A stretch of DNA of 64,000 nucleotides from Mansonella perstans (Eukaryota > Nematoda > Chromadorea > Rhabditida > Onchocercidae): the NCBI GenBank assembly GCA_037074765.1, contig JBAMDO010000164.1:62001-126000 (forward strand), in the 5' to 3' direction. Below, in pieces: positions 1 to 9,462 of the stretch. Within the stretch, counting starts at the first letter, position 1. Each line of letters starts with the position of its first letter. The notes beneath the pieces were generated by a model. That model made no database searches. It was not told the origin of the DNA and saw nothing but the letters and a program-made list of their open reading frames with translations. The translations under genes were made by a program, and so were the position numbers.

Positions 1-476
1 TTAATTAAAGCTAATTAAAGAAGAAATCAGAACAAAGTTATACACATATGCATATATAGAGAGCATTGGTATTAGCCTAATTAGCCGAACATTAACAAAA
101 ATTAGCCTAGCATTAACAATCAGCCTAGCTTATAAAGATAACTATTATGGTAGTATAAAAATGTCAAGTGTTATGTTAACATTTGACACTGAGAGTTCCC
201 GAGACCACGAGACGCCATCCCGACCACGACGATGATCAGCTACAGAACTGAAGAGCTGAAGGCCAATAGCTGATAGTAGTATATGATCTATTCATTAATT
301 CATTGATTCATTGGTTCATTGGTTCATGTTTCAACTCTTGATTCATTCATTCTGCAATAACAACAATTATACTACTCCTACTTGTCATTTGATATGTTAT
401 CATATATCATTACATACTACAAACACTTCAGGACAACAATAACGTTTTCAAAAACTTTTATTTATTATTTCAATGA

Positions 477-812
477 ATTGAATTTTTAGTCGACATCTCT
501 CTCTCTCTCTTTCGACAATAGCCTAACATTGATTTATATGGCCTGAAATAGTAGGCTTATATGCATTGCCAGGTATGCTTTATTTAATTATTTTTAGTCT
601 CTATATTGTAATTAGGCTGATTTTTCGCATGTATCAACATTTGAAAGGCCAGAAGATTGAGTTTTTAGTCGACATTGATAGCCTGACATTGATTTGTAAT
701 GCCTGAAGATTTGTAGGGCTTGAAATAGTACTTTAAATGCATTGCCAAGCATCCCTTGTTTTAATTATTCTATAGTCTCTATACTGTAATAGGCCGATTT
801 TTAGCACGTATC
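477..812. repeat. Two-copy tandem duplication, about 175 bp unit
   Basis: Two imperfect direct units share the order TTTTTAGTCGACAT, then a GCCT-ACATTGATTT block, then ATGCATTGCCA, then TAGTCTCTAT, then a GC(A/ACG)TATCA block. The first unit also carries a short CT run at about 498-511. The array is reproduced in copy 2 at about 21159-21494. No coding potential was seen. Confidence 0.7.
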
Positions 813-1204
813 AGCATGTGTAATTATGTATAATTTAGCACGTACCAACATGTGTGGTAGGGCTGGGGTCATATATAGTACCTTTTATAAAAGGTCATCA
901 TTTCTGTTTTGAAAAGCAAGAAGAAGACTACGATTTCAGTGGTCACTTAGTCATTTGTTAGTTTCTGTGTAATATAATATAACATTGAATTTGCCATTTC
1001 GAATTTTTCATCTGTTTTAAATTTTATATTAATATTATTCCATCAAAATGAAATTTAATATTATTCAAATTTAAAATTTAATTTTATTGCACCATCACTA
1101 TAAGAATATGTTTATCACACTGGAAGAGATTTAAAATTTTTTCCCTTATCCTATTTGCAAGGAAATGCTAGAAACTTGCTGACCTGTTGTTGACCCGCGG
1201 AAGA

Positions 1205-1375
1205 TTTTTACCAAGATTTCACCAAGATTTCACCAAGACCTTGCCAAGATTTAGCAAGATTTTATCAAGATTTTGTCAAGATTTTACCAGTATTTTATTA
1301 AGATGCTACCAAGATTTTCCTGCGATTTTATCAAGATTTTACCGGAAGGTTTAACCGAGATTTTATCAAGATTTT
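1205..1375. repeat. Short minisatellite, 11-12 bp unit (CAAGATTTT-like)
   Basis: More than ten degenerate copies of a CCAAGATTTCA / TCAAGATTTTA motif follow one another. The same array is at about 21887-22057 in the second copy. A short open frame through it is repeat-derived and was not annotated. Confidence 0.8.
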
Positions 1376-1883
1376 ACACCTCTGACAGACTTTGCAGATT
1401 TCATATCAGATATTTTAGGCTATTTATTTTCCTTCTACATTATTGTAGTTCATTCTTCTCTATCTTTTTTGTTAGTAGAATTTATAAAATGAAACATTAT
1501 CTTCTTTAACTGGGCTCTTTTCTTTAACACCAAAATTCTATTGTCCACTGTTGTCTCTGATGTGCATTTTACTGACCCAATAGGCTTTCTTTAAGAATTG
1601 GCTCTTGGCTCCCACATTTCGTTAATTTTCATATAAAAACTGAATGGTGGAAAGTTATCTATCCACTGTCCACTTTCGTTTGGTTCACAGATTTAGAAAA
1701 TTTGAGCCAAGCAATTTCGAAAAGGTCCCTAGGCTTACTTTTAATGACACACGTGAAATGATCACTTGTATCTGTTTATGTCAAAAATAAGAATAATAGT
1801 AATAATTATTGATTACTGTGATAGTAATTAGTGCCCATCGCTTAATTAAATGCACTTAATTAGTAGTGGTAATTTAGTAATTA

Positions 1884-2095
1884 GTAATATGAGCTGAACA
1901 TGGAGCCTAGCACCACTATAAGCATATAGATCCTTTGAAGATGTCTAGGGCAATGAGTGAACTCTGGATTATAGTGGACTGTTTAGTAATCTGAGCTAAA
2001 ATGGAGCCTAGCACCAATAAGCATAGATCCTTTGGAGACGTTGAGAGCAATTAGGGCTCACTAAAGTGGACATTATAGTGAACTCTGCTGCAGCA
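1884..2095. repeat. Two-copy tandem duplication, about 105 bp unit
   Basis: Two units share GAGCTGAA/GAGCTAAA, TGGAGCCTAGCACCA, TAAGCATA, TAGATCCTTTG and TATAGTG(G/A)AC blocks in the same order. They have diverged by indels and substitutions. The array is reproduced in copy 2 at about 22565-22776. Confidence 0.75.
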
Positions 2096-2870
2096 AAAGA
2101 AGCATGCAATATGATACAATTAATTAGCTAATTAAATAACTCGGTCTGCTCTCTTTCAGCTCTTAGCTCTTTCAACTAGGCCAAATCAATGATCATCAAT
2201 AGTAGTAGGTTAAATCAATCTAATCATCAATAGTAGGCCAAATCTCTCGGCCTTAGCCATTACTTATGCAAGATAAGTAAAGTACTAGGCTGGATTTTAA
2301 ATCAAAATTTCAAATTCCAATTAAATGAAATAATAATTAGTGCCAAGCAAAGTCATAAGCTACTTTTCGGCCATTTGAATTAAACACAAGACTTTTCAAA
2401 TCTAAAATTCGAATTAAAAATATAGCTAGCGGACTTTTCAAATCTGAATTTCGTTAATTAATTTTGTTAATTTGTTAATTAATGCTAATTAAAAATATAG
2501 CTAAAGCTATTTGGTCGAAAATTAATGTTAATTAATTTAAATGATCAGTTTTTCTAATAAATAATTATCTAAGAGCCTTACAATCAAAAGGAAACATTTG
2601 TTCATTGCTTCACCCTTTTTTTTTAAATTAGCATTAATTAACCGGTTAATATTGATTAACATTAATTGATCAATATTTGAATCAGAAATTAAAAAATCAA
2701 TCAATAGACGCAAGAAATTGATAATTCTTTTTCGCTAATTAGCAAAATATCAATTTAAATAAAAAAATCAATAAATCAATAAAATTTCGTTTTTAAAGAA
2801 AATCAATTAATTCGATTAAAAAGTCATTTGATTAATCAAATTTCAAATCACAGAGCATTATGGCAACAAT

Positions 2871-3140
2871 TTGAATCAGCAATTTGAACTTTTGATGAAC
2901 AACTAACTGATCGTTGCGGGAGTTTCATTGAATTTATTTGAAATTGAAATATCTTAAATTAGAATTAGCGCTTGAATTGAATTGAAGAACAAGTGGTTGT
3001 TGGGTGAAATTTCATTCGTTTTATTTTAAATTGAAATATTTCAAACTTTTGTTTGAAAAAATTGCCTGGCTCTTGACTCTTCGAATCGTCGAATCCAACA
3101 CTTGTTATCAAAGTTGCAAATTATTGGTTAATTTCTCTTT
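2871..3140. other. Copy 1-specific junction between the two duplicated blocks
   Basis: These 270 bp separate the two near-identical blocks. The corresponding interval of copy 2 is 23552-27417. From about 2900 the sequence is clearly but imperfectly related to about 27140-27417, sharing words such as AATTTATTTGAAATTGAAAT and AAGTGGT. The divergence is far greater than in the flanking blocks, so the ends of the structural difference are not clean. No gene was seen. Confidence 0.8.
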
Positions 3141-3401
3141 TAATTAATTAAAATATTATTTTTATTGGTGACATCACTTGGTGACATCTTCGCTCACTTT
3201 TCTAATTTATTAAAATTTGGTTAAAAATTTCCGAATATTCAATGCATTAGCAATTGTTCACTTTCAGTTTTCTTCCTTTATTTTAAGTTTACCATTAAGA
3301 ACTTGAATTTTGAACTTTTAAATTTTTGAAAGTAAGTGAAAATTTAATAAAAATGAGAAAATAAAGTTCGCTTTATCAGAATTTCGTTTCTGAAATTTTT
3401 C

Positions 3402-3650
3402 CGTGTTTAAAATTCAGTTCAAACTCGAAATTTTAATTTTTTTAAATTCTAAAACTAAGTGCTCCGAACGATGGCGGCAAGCTGGCGAGAGTTTTTGGCT
3501 CTAATAACTCATAGCAGCTCAAAAATAGCTCAGATAGATTTCACTGTTTAAAATTCGAGTTTAGTTTAATTTTTTGAAATTCTAAAATAACTGCTCCGAA
3601 CAATGGTGACAAGGCGACAAGCTACTAATAGCTCATAACAGCCAGATAAA
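3402..3650. repeat. Two-copy tandem duplication, about 145 bp unit
   Basis: Both units contain GTTTAAAATTC, AATTTTTT, AAATTCTAAAA, a GCTCCGAAC(G/A)ATGG block, and AGCTCATA/GCTCA words. The GC-richer GCTCCGAACGATGGCGGCAA stretch stands out from its surroundings. A second copy of the array lies at about 27679-27927. Confidence 0.7.
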
Positions 3651-4149
3651 TTAGCTCATAATAGCTCATGATAGATTTTAATCAAAGAAAGAGAAAAAGT
3701 GTAAATGATCTAGAGAGAGAGAGAGTCTATCTAATGAAGTTTTGAAAAGCAATTCAAAACTGCCATTCCGCGAAGGTCAAATGTCAAATGTTCCATTGGT
3801 ATTCTGTCTCGTTCCAGTGCTGTGCCAACCGTACTCGATGATGACAAGTGCTTTTAACTTTTAAAACTTTCTTGTGGTAACAATTGACAATGTGACAGTT
3901 GACAATTGCTCTTTTTTGGACTGCGACAAATGCGGAGGGAAACATTTGAAAGTTTTAAAATTTTTCACCAAAAATTTACTTCTAAAAAAAATTTGCAAGG
4001 ATATTTGTTCGCGCGTAAAAGTCCCTCTGGTGATAAATCGATGACCATTGCAATTTCTTTCATTCCAATGGACATTGGTCATTCTCCGCGAAATTCTAAT
4101 TTTCTTACTTCGCTTCCTTCTTTCTCACTTTTCACTCTCTTCTCATTTC

Positions 4150-4390
4150 TTTACTCATTCACGTAATTTTGGCGGATTTTTGCCTCATTCACATATTTTT
4201 CAAAAATTTCGGTAATTTTGCCTCATTCACGTATTTTTCGAAAAATCTGGTATTTTCGCCTCATTCTTTTTCACGCATTTTTTTTCAGTTTTATCTGCCC
4301 GGAAAGGGATGCTAAGCAATTGCCTCAGTCACGTAATGACGTTGCCTCATTGACGTATTTTTCAGTTTTATTTGTCCTTCGGAAAGGGAC
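4150..4390. repeat. Tandem array of about 45-60 bp units (GCCTCATTCACGTATTTTTC)
   Basis: Four or five degenerate units each contain GCCTCATT(C/G)ACGTA and TTTTTC. Some also have TCAGTTTTAT followed by a GGAAAGGGA block. The same element appears at 28427-28667 in the duplicate and as a dispersed fragment at about 19173-19240, so this is also an interspersed repeat of the locus. Confidence 0.75.
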
Positions 4391-4902
4391 TAACTAAGCA
4401 AAAGTTGGAAGAAAAAAATCAGTCAGTTGAGAAATGTCAGTTTGAAATTTTCTGCTTGAATTGAATAGTATGTGTGCATTTGCATGCATGTCTAATACGC
4501 TTGTCAAAGCGATTACTAAATCGAGCCATTTTAAAATGATTAATTAGTGGTTTATGAGAAATTAATGACGGTGCCTGGGATGATTATGTACTGGTGGTGT
4601 ACTGAGGGTTTGAGCGGTGTTTGTTTGGTTTTCTGGTGCATACGGGATATATACGGGGTGCGGTAATGCCAATATAATATTAAATCATTGTCCCCTTTAC
4701 GGCTTTCCGTTGTTCTCTCTCTTGTCCCCTCTGTCCCTCTCTCTTTCTTGTCCCCTCTTTCTCCATCCAGCCTTGTCCTCAAAGGGAGGACACAATCACA
4801 TAATCCATTCCATTCATCCTGACTGCGTTCCACACACTAATTGCTATTATTTCTTTCCGACCAATTTAATTGTTGTCTCGTTTAAAAAAAAAAATTGAAA
4901 AT

Positions 4903-4926
4903 AGCTCTCTCTCTCTCTCTCTCTCT
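4903..4926. repeat. CT microsatellite (12 units)
   Basis: A pure CT run follows an A11 tract. In the other duplicate (about 29182-29211) the run has 15 units, so the locus is length-variable between otherwise near-identical copies. Confidence 0.95.
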
Positions 4927-5574
4927 CTGTGGATAATATCAATCAGTCAACAACTTGCTTCCTTGCTTCTTCTAATTTATTTAATTTTTTAATTATTACA
5001 TTTAAATTTCACTTCTACAATTTGAAATTTTGTTGAAGCTTTTTTGATAAGCATGACGAAAAGGTCGAAGGAAAGGGAAAGGTCGAGTAATAGACACTTA
5101 GTGTGCATGGTGGAGCAATGTCCAGTCCACTTCACACGAATGCAAAATTAATAATATGCCAAGATAACTTGGATCAGTCTGTATAGCTTTTTTTTGGCTA
5201 AGGATTTCTAATTAAGTTAATTTGTGGGGAAAAGAGTAGGCTTCAATAGCTTTGCGGCGGACGAACTATAGATTTATTCGGCTTCAGCTGATGACTCAAA
5301 GTAAATGACTCACTTGCTTACAAATCTTTGTGTAGCATAAAATTTAATTACAAGGAGACCTGACTGTGATCGAGTTTAAGAGATTGATCTTAAGGCGTGA
5401 CCTTGTTGCAAGATTGTAATCGACGATGATTATGATGATAATGACGATGATAATAATTATGCTGCAGAAAAGATGATCATTGTTATTGGAAATTTCTCTT
5501 ACCAGTCTTTTGCCACTATGATAAGACTTCCCGAATCAATTCGTCTGAAAATCTGGCAACCTTCGAGCATGCAT

Positions 5575-6250
5575 GATTTTTGAACTTCCTTGATGAATTT
5601 GTTGGCAGAAAGGTCTTCTATTTAGTGACTGAGGTACCAAGCGTATGTCAACCGGCAATAGTTATTCCGTCCTTGAACATTATACGTGTAACAACAATAC
5701 GTGTAATAATGTAATAATATATAATAACACTTGTTATATGCGTTATACATGTTATTCTGTTTTCTACATGTCATTCCGCGTTATACATGTCATTATATAA
5801 CCTGCTTGATTCTGTTGTGTACATATTATTCTGTTTTCTGCCTGTGATTCATTCCATTTCAACTTACAGTTCAAAATTTTCGAACTTCCTTGATGGATGT
5901 GTGGCACAAAGACTTCTGTTTAGTGAATACGTATTATTTATAATAATGCGTGTTATTGTATGCGTGATACGTGTTATTACATAACCACCTGTTTGATTCT
6001 GTTGTGATTCAATCTATTTCAACTTACAGTTCAATTTTTGAACTTTCTTGATGGATGTGTGGCAGAATAAGATACCAAGTACCAAGCGTACATCAACCGG
6101 TAACAATTATTACGGTCCTTGCGTGATACGTGTCATTATATAATCACCTGTTTTCTCTTGTGATTCAATTCATTTCAAACTTATAGTTCAAAATTTCTAA
6201 ACTTCCTTGTTGAATTGGTGGACAGAAAGACTTCTGTTTAGTGAAATTGT
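5575..6250. repeat. Tandem array of about 150-190 bp units
   Basis: About four units share GAACTT(C/T)CTTGATG, GGCA(G/C)AAAGACTTCTGTTTAG, repeated CGTGTTATTA / GTTATACATG words, TTGATTCTGTTGTGATTCA and TTTCAACTTACAGTTCAA. The T to C substitution at 5857/30153 lies inside. An open frame of 65 codons through part of it is repeat-derived. Confidence 0.75.
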
Positions 6251-6346
6251 TCAACAACAATAAATTAAATTAAATTATTCCTCCTCGTTTTCATTCAATT
6301 CATTTGGTCGTCGTTAAAAATGAGAGAAAAGAGTGGAAAAAATTGA

Positions 6347-6595
6347 AATGGAAATCATTTAATTGCTTTTTTGCTTTGACCGATAAATAGCATCACTGAA
6401 AAGGACAAGTCATTGATCAGCTATTCCTCGACTTCGTCCTTCTTCGACCTGTCTTCTGTCTCCTAGAAATGGAAATCATCTAATTGCTTCTTTGCTTTGA
6501 CCAATAAATAGCACCAATTGTGAATGTAAATGGAGAAGGACGAGTCATTGATCATTGTTCTTCGACTTCGTCCTCCTTCGACCTGTCTCCTGTTC
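6347..6595. repeat. Two-copy tandem duplication, about 115-120 bp unit
   Basis: Each unit contains AAATGGAAATCAT, TTTGCTTTGACC, ATAAATAGCA, GAC(A/G)AGTCATTGATCA and CTTCGACCTGTC. The array is repeated in the duplicate at about 30643-30890, where a single C is missing. Confidence 0.8.
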
Positions 6596-6627
6596 CACTA
6601 TCCCATGGTGGAACTTTCTCTTCTTGT

Positions 6628-6838
6628 AATTAAATAATTAAGTATAAATTAAGTTAAATAAAGCAAAAGAAGAGCTTTATGTAAAAGAGAATAGTGAATG
6701 ATTCAATTTTTTTATAAATTAAGTAATTAAGTATAAATTAAGTCAAGTAAAAAGCAAGAGAGCTTTATTGTGAAAGAGAGGTAATTAAGTATAAATTAAG
6801 TAAAATAAAGCAAAAGAAGAGCTTTATGTAACAGAGAA
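6628..6838. repeat. Three-copy tandem array, about 70 bp unit
   Basis: Units share AATTAAGTATAAATTAAGT, AAGCAA and GAGCTTTAT(G/T)GTAA followed by AGAGAA. The array is repeated at about 30924-31133. Confidence 0.8.
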
Positions 6839-6880
6839 TTTGTGAAAATTGAATTGAATTCAAGTTAAATTCAAACACGC

Positions 6881-7110
6881 TTTCAAATTTCAATTGCATT
6901 CTATTATTTATTTATTTTCTTTCTTTCTTGACCTCTTTAACCTTAGATTACGTCATTCTTCCAAATATATGTACGCTAAGTGGAAAAAAATTGAAGAGAA
7001 AGGAAATTTTCCAGTATTCAAATTTCAATCGTATTCTATTATTTATTTATTTCCCTTCTTTCTTCACTCTTCAACCTCACACGCATTCTTCCAAATTATA
7101 CGTACATATT
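6881..7110. repeat. Two-copy tandem duplication, about 128 bp unit
   Basis: Both units read AAATTTCAAT(T/C)G(C/T)ATTCTATTATT, TATTTATTT, a CTTTCTT run and CATTCTTCCAAAT in the same order. The array is repeated at about 31176-31405. Confidence 0.75.
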
Positions 7111-7419
7111 ATGTGCAGTGCTGCTTATCACAAGTAAGTACTCTTTGAATCAATCCTTGAATTGATCCTTTTATTTAATCGGAATGCGCCTAATCCTCAT
7201 ACCATTAACAGTCAGTGTCCATTTTGCTTAAAAGTTTCAAATTTTAATTTAATTTTTTAATTTTAAAAAATTTTAATTTTTGCTTAAAAGCACGCAGATA
7301 AGTCACAGAATGACTTCAATTATCAAAGTAATAGTATTGGGGAGCCTGAAATGGAACGTAAGTAGTATGAGAGGATTGAAAGAATTAATATTAAATTAAA
7401 ATTGAGCAGCGAAAGATTC

Positions 7420-7960
7420 ATTTTTAAAATGAGCCTATTAAAGATAGAGAGGATGAAAAAGAAATGAGTGTTAGAGACAGGGCAAGAAAGAGAAGAAAGG
7501 GATAGGGTGAGGGGTGAATGAACAGTGTGAAAAATTCGGTTTTAAAGTGATCTGTATGAGAAAAAGAAATGAATGTTAGAGATGAGGAATAACAAGGCAA
7601 GGAAGAGATAGGGGTGAAAAGACTAAAAGGCTTTAATTTTAATTTATTAAATGCTCATTAGGATTTGAAAAGTATAAATGCTGCTAAGTGGAATTGGATA
7701 GGAGGATGAGAAAAAAATGAATGTTAGAGGCAGAACAAGAAGCCGTAAAGATAGGAGAAGATGAAAAAGAGAAATGAATGCTAGTGACAGGGCAAGAAAG
7801 AGATAAAAGAGATAGGGTGAGGGGTAATGAACAGCGAAAGATCGAGTTGAAATGAGTTATGTAAAGATAGGAGAGGATGAGAAAGAGAAATGAATGTTAG
7901 AGAGAACCTAAGAAAAAGATAGGGACTGAGAAAGCGGGGGATGAAAAGTCTAAAAGGCTA
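7420..7960. repeat. Purine-rich tandem array (GATGA..GAAATGAATGTTAGAG units)
   Basis: About five degenerate units carry GAGGATGA(G/A)AAAGA(G)AAATGA(A/G)TG, TTAGAGA, GGCAAGAAAGAGA and GATAGGG(TGAGGGG) blocks on a strongly purine-biased plus strand. The array is repeated at about 31715-32250 with single-base length differences. Confidence 0.75.
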
Positions 7961-8064
7961 ATTTTAATTTATTAAATGCTCATTAAAATTAAGTGTGTAA
8001 ATGCTGCTAAGCTAAGTGGCATTGAATTGGAAAGCTGTTGTTAACAATTCTAAAATTAAATTTC

Positions 8065-8205
8065 CATTTAAGGAAAGGAAGGGAAGGCATGGAGAGCTTT
8101 TTTGAATGAATAAAATGAGTGGACTAGGAAGAGAAGGAGAGAAGGAAAGGAAAGGAGGGGACGGAGAGTTTTTTTGAATGAATAAAATGGGTGGACAAAG
8201 GACAG
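8065..8205. repeat. Two-copy tandem duplication, about 78 bp unit
   Basis: Both units contain GGAAAGGA, GGCATGGAGAG/GGACGGAGAG, a T run, GAATGAATAAAATG and GTGGAC. T-run and A-run lengths differ in the duplicate at about 32357-32495. Confidence 0.75.
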
Positions 8206-8476
8206 CGCGTGGGTGTGAATGAGTGGGCAGGGGCAATGAGTGGGCAATGGGTGGGGAAAATGAAATCTTAGCCTTAATGCTTTTAATTTGAATAATTATT
8301 TGATTGTCGGCACATAATTGAGTCGGATCGATTACGAGGACGGCTAAAGTATTTACTTATTGGCTACTACATACATATACCGGAAACAGATGGCCAAGAA
8401 ATGGCCAAACGATTGACGCTCAACCTGGATCGAGTGACTAACTAGCCAGTAGTAGTATCAGTTTCCAGCTTCATTC

Positions 8477-8624
8477 CACATTGTCCCTTTTCTTATCGAG
8501 TATTTCTAGCTATTTCTAACTTCCTGCCATCAGCAAGCAGGTGCTTTCTTTAATAATTTTGTGTTCCGGAAAAGATAATATTCGACAAAAAAATTCGCTT
8601 CCTAAATTAACTTTGCTTTCTAAA
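8477..8624. other. Putative 3' flank of the minus-strand gene, next to the duplication breakpoint
   Basis: This short single-copy stretch lies between the end of the duplicated block and the stop codon at 8625-8627. It contains the ATTAAA at 8549-8554 and no other feature I recognise. Confidence 0.5.
8549..8554 (-). promoter_or_regulatory. Polyadenylation-like hexamer ATTAAA
   Basis: On the minus strand this is ATTAAA, the common variant of the animal poly(A) signal, about 70 nt downstream of the stop codon at 8625-8627. Position and sequence fit a 3' end. A/T hexamers of this kind are frequent by chance in such DNA. Confidence 0.4.
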
Positions 8625-9146
8625 TTAATTCTGCTTTGTACGGTCCATTTTTAATATATTGGAAGTACCATTTTCAAATCGACGAAGTAACTCGACCATT
8701 AAAGTTTGCGACCTGCCACCAGGATTACTATCAGATGGTGACAATTTTGGATAGATAATTTGTTCGTTCGCTAATAATGTACCAAAACCGGATACGGACA
8801 GTACTGGCTGCGTCATGGATGAAGAACTGGGAACAATCCTTGCTGAAGGCAAAATAATAGTGCTGGAAAAAGTAGAAGTTGAATTTCCATAACACGTTTC
8901 TGACCAACATGGATGAGGTGTAGAAGTAATAGTTACTGGAAAACGATTAGGTGCATAACCAGATGAAACAATTTTCTGCAATCGTTGAGAAGTTGTTCCA
9001 TCTGCTCTGCTATGATTAGCTTCATTCGAATTCATACTACTGCCAGGTGCCATGTTAGTACAATCATTTTTAATGACATTTCTGAGCAGAGGAATGTCAT
9101 TTTTCGTCCTTGTTGTATCATTGTTATTCCAAAAAAAAAGTTGCAT
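8625..9146 (-). CDS. C-terminal part of an unrecognised Ser/Asn/Thr-rich protein
   Basis: This is the only long open frame in the window whose composition looks truly protein-coding: 173 residues ending in a TAA stop. It is rich in Ser, Asn, Thr and Pro, with no low-complexity nucleotide repeat beneath it and no predicted membrane segment. A run without a stop this long is very unlikely by chance at this base composition. Segments such as IILPSARIVPSSSS and LSPSDSNPGGRSQTL suggest a disordered, probably cytoplasmic or nuclear, C-terminal tail ending with a more ordered LMVELLRRFENG stretch. The apparent first residues (MQLFFW) are probably not the true start. A T9 tract at 9131-9139 offsets this frame by one base from the equally coding-like frame upstream, so this is likely the last exon of a longer protein. 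I do not recognise the family. Confidence 0.7.
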   Translation of the reverse strand: MQLFFWNNNDTTRTKNDIPLLRNVIKNDCTNMAPGSSMNSNEANHSRADGTTSQRLQKIVSSGYAPNRFPVTITSTPHPCWSETCYGNSTSTFSSTIILPSARIVPSSSSMTQPVLSVSGFGTLLANEQIIYPKLSPSDSNPGGRSQTLMVELLRRFENGTSNILKMDRTKQN

Positions 9147-9371
9147 TCAACTCATCTTCATCGCTGTGCCATGAATCCAAAATTTTATCATTCTCGTATA
9201 AGCATTTCGAGGTACCGGACACTTCACTATCTTTGCAATTTCTCGTGCCTGATGGAAGTGTTTGCTGTCGTATATTGAAAAACCGTAAGCCATTAAGTGC
9301 TAATGAGGAATCTTCCTGTAACCAGTTATTCGTTTCACCGGATTTTTTCATTGTAGGCCCGTGAAGTTGCC
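9131..9371 (-). CDS. Upstream continuation of the 8625-9146 frame, separated by a T9 frameshift
   Basis: This frame is open from just after a TAA at 9373-9375 down to a TAA immediately after the T9 tract. The residues are polar and coding-like, for example SGETNNWLQEDSSLALNG and the acidic DSWHSDEDELNA. Removing one T from the tract would join it to the 8625-9146 frame without a stop. The alternative is a spliced boundary, but no credible GT donor was seen at the junction. A pyrimidine-containing CTAAG acceptor-like site ends at 9372. The interruption could be an assembly error in the homopolymer, a real disabling mutation, or polymorphism. Confidence 0.5.
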
Positions 9372-9462
9372 CTTAGAATAACAAGTCGGAGAGATATAAA
9401 ATCAAGAAAATTGTGAAATATACGATTAGATGGCAAAGATTCGTAAACTTTTTCGATTGTTC
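9343..9462 (-). CDS. Candidate upstream exon segment with A6 frameshift
   Basis: A good acceptor-like site (TTTTATTTTTCCAG on the minus strand) ends at 9463. The frame beginning there reads about 40 residues (including EKVYESLPSNRIFHNFLDF) down to an A6 tract at 9343-9348. Removing one A would connect it to the GETNNWLQED frame. The competing frame over the same bases encodes a hydrophobic run (LIVYFTIFLILY) that meets the 9131-9371 frame after one TAA, so a membrane segment followed by a cytoplasmic tail is an alternative reading. The frame choice is not settled. Confidence 0.35.

Larger units (their letters stand above)
1..2870. repeat. Segmental duplication, left block, copy 1
   Basis: This block recurs at 20683-23551 in direct orientation. 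The match begins at the first base of the window, so copy 1 may extend further left. Only three differences were seen: A at 880 versus G at 21562, one T fewer in a T run near 22148 than near 1466, and A at 2759 versus G at 23440. Homology stops abruptly after 2870/23551. No gene is supported inside. The content is AT-rich unique sequence plus the small tandem arrays listed separately, such as those at 477-812, 1205-1375 and 1884-2095. The sequence between those arrays holds nothing else I recognise. Confidence 0.97.
3141..8476. repeat. Segmental duplication, right block, copy 1
   Basis: This block is repeated at 27418-32768 in direct orientation. One substitution was seen (5857 T versus 30153 C), with at least seven indels: a CT run of 12 versus 15 units near 4903, 8 bp missing from copy 2 near 29650, a 21-bp gain in copy 2 near 29720, and four single-base changes. 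Homology ends at 8476/32768 with shared CTTCATTC, after which copy 1 enters the gene island and copy 2 enters other repeats. No gene is supported here. Short mirrored open frames near 3861-4166 and 4552-4898 overlap on both strands and are considered chance. Confidence 0.97.

Noticed and set aside
3861..4898. Short frames preserved in both duplicate copies
   Set aside because: They are preserved because the whole block is nearly identical. Pairs occur on opposite strands over the same bases, so identity says nothing about selection.
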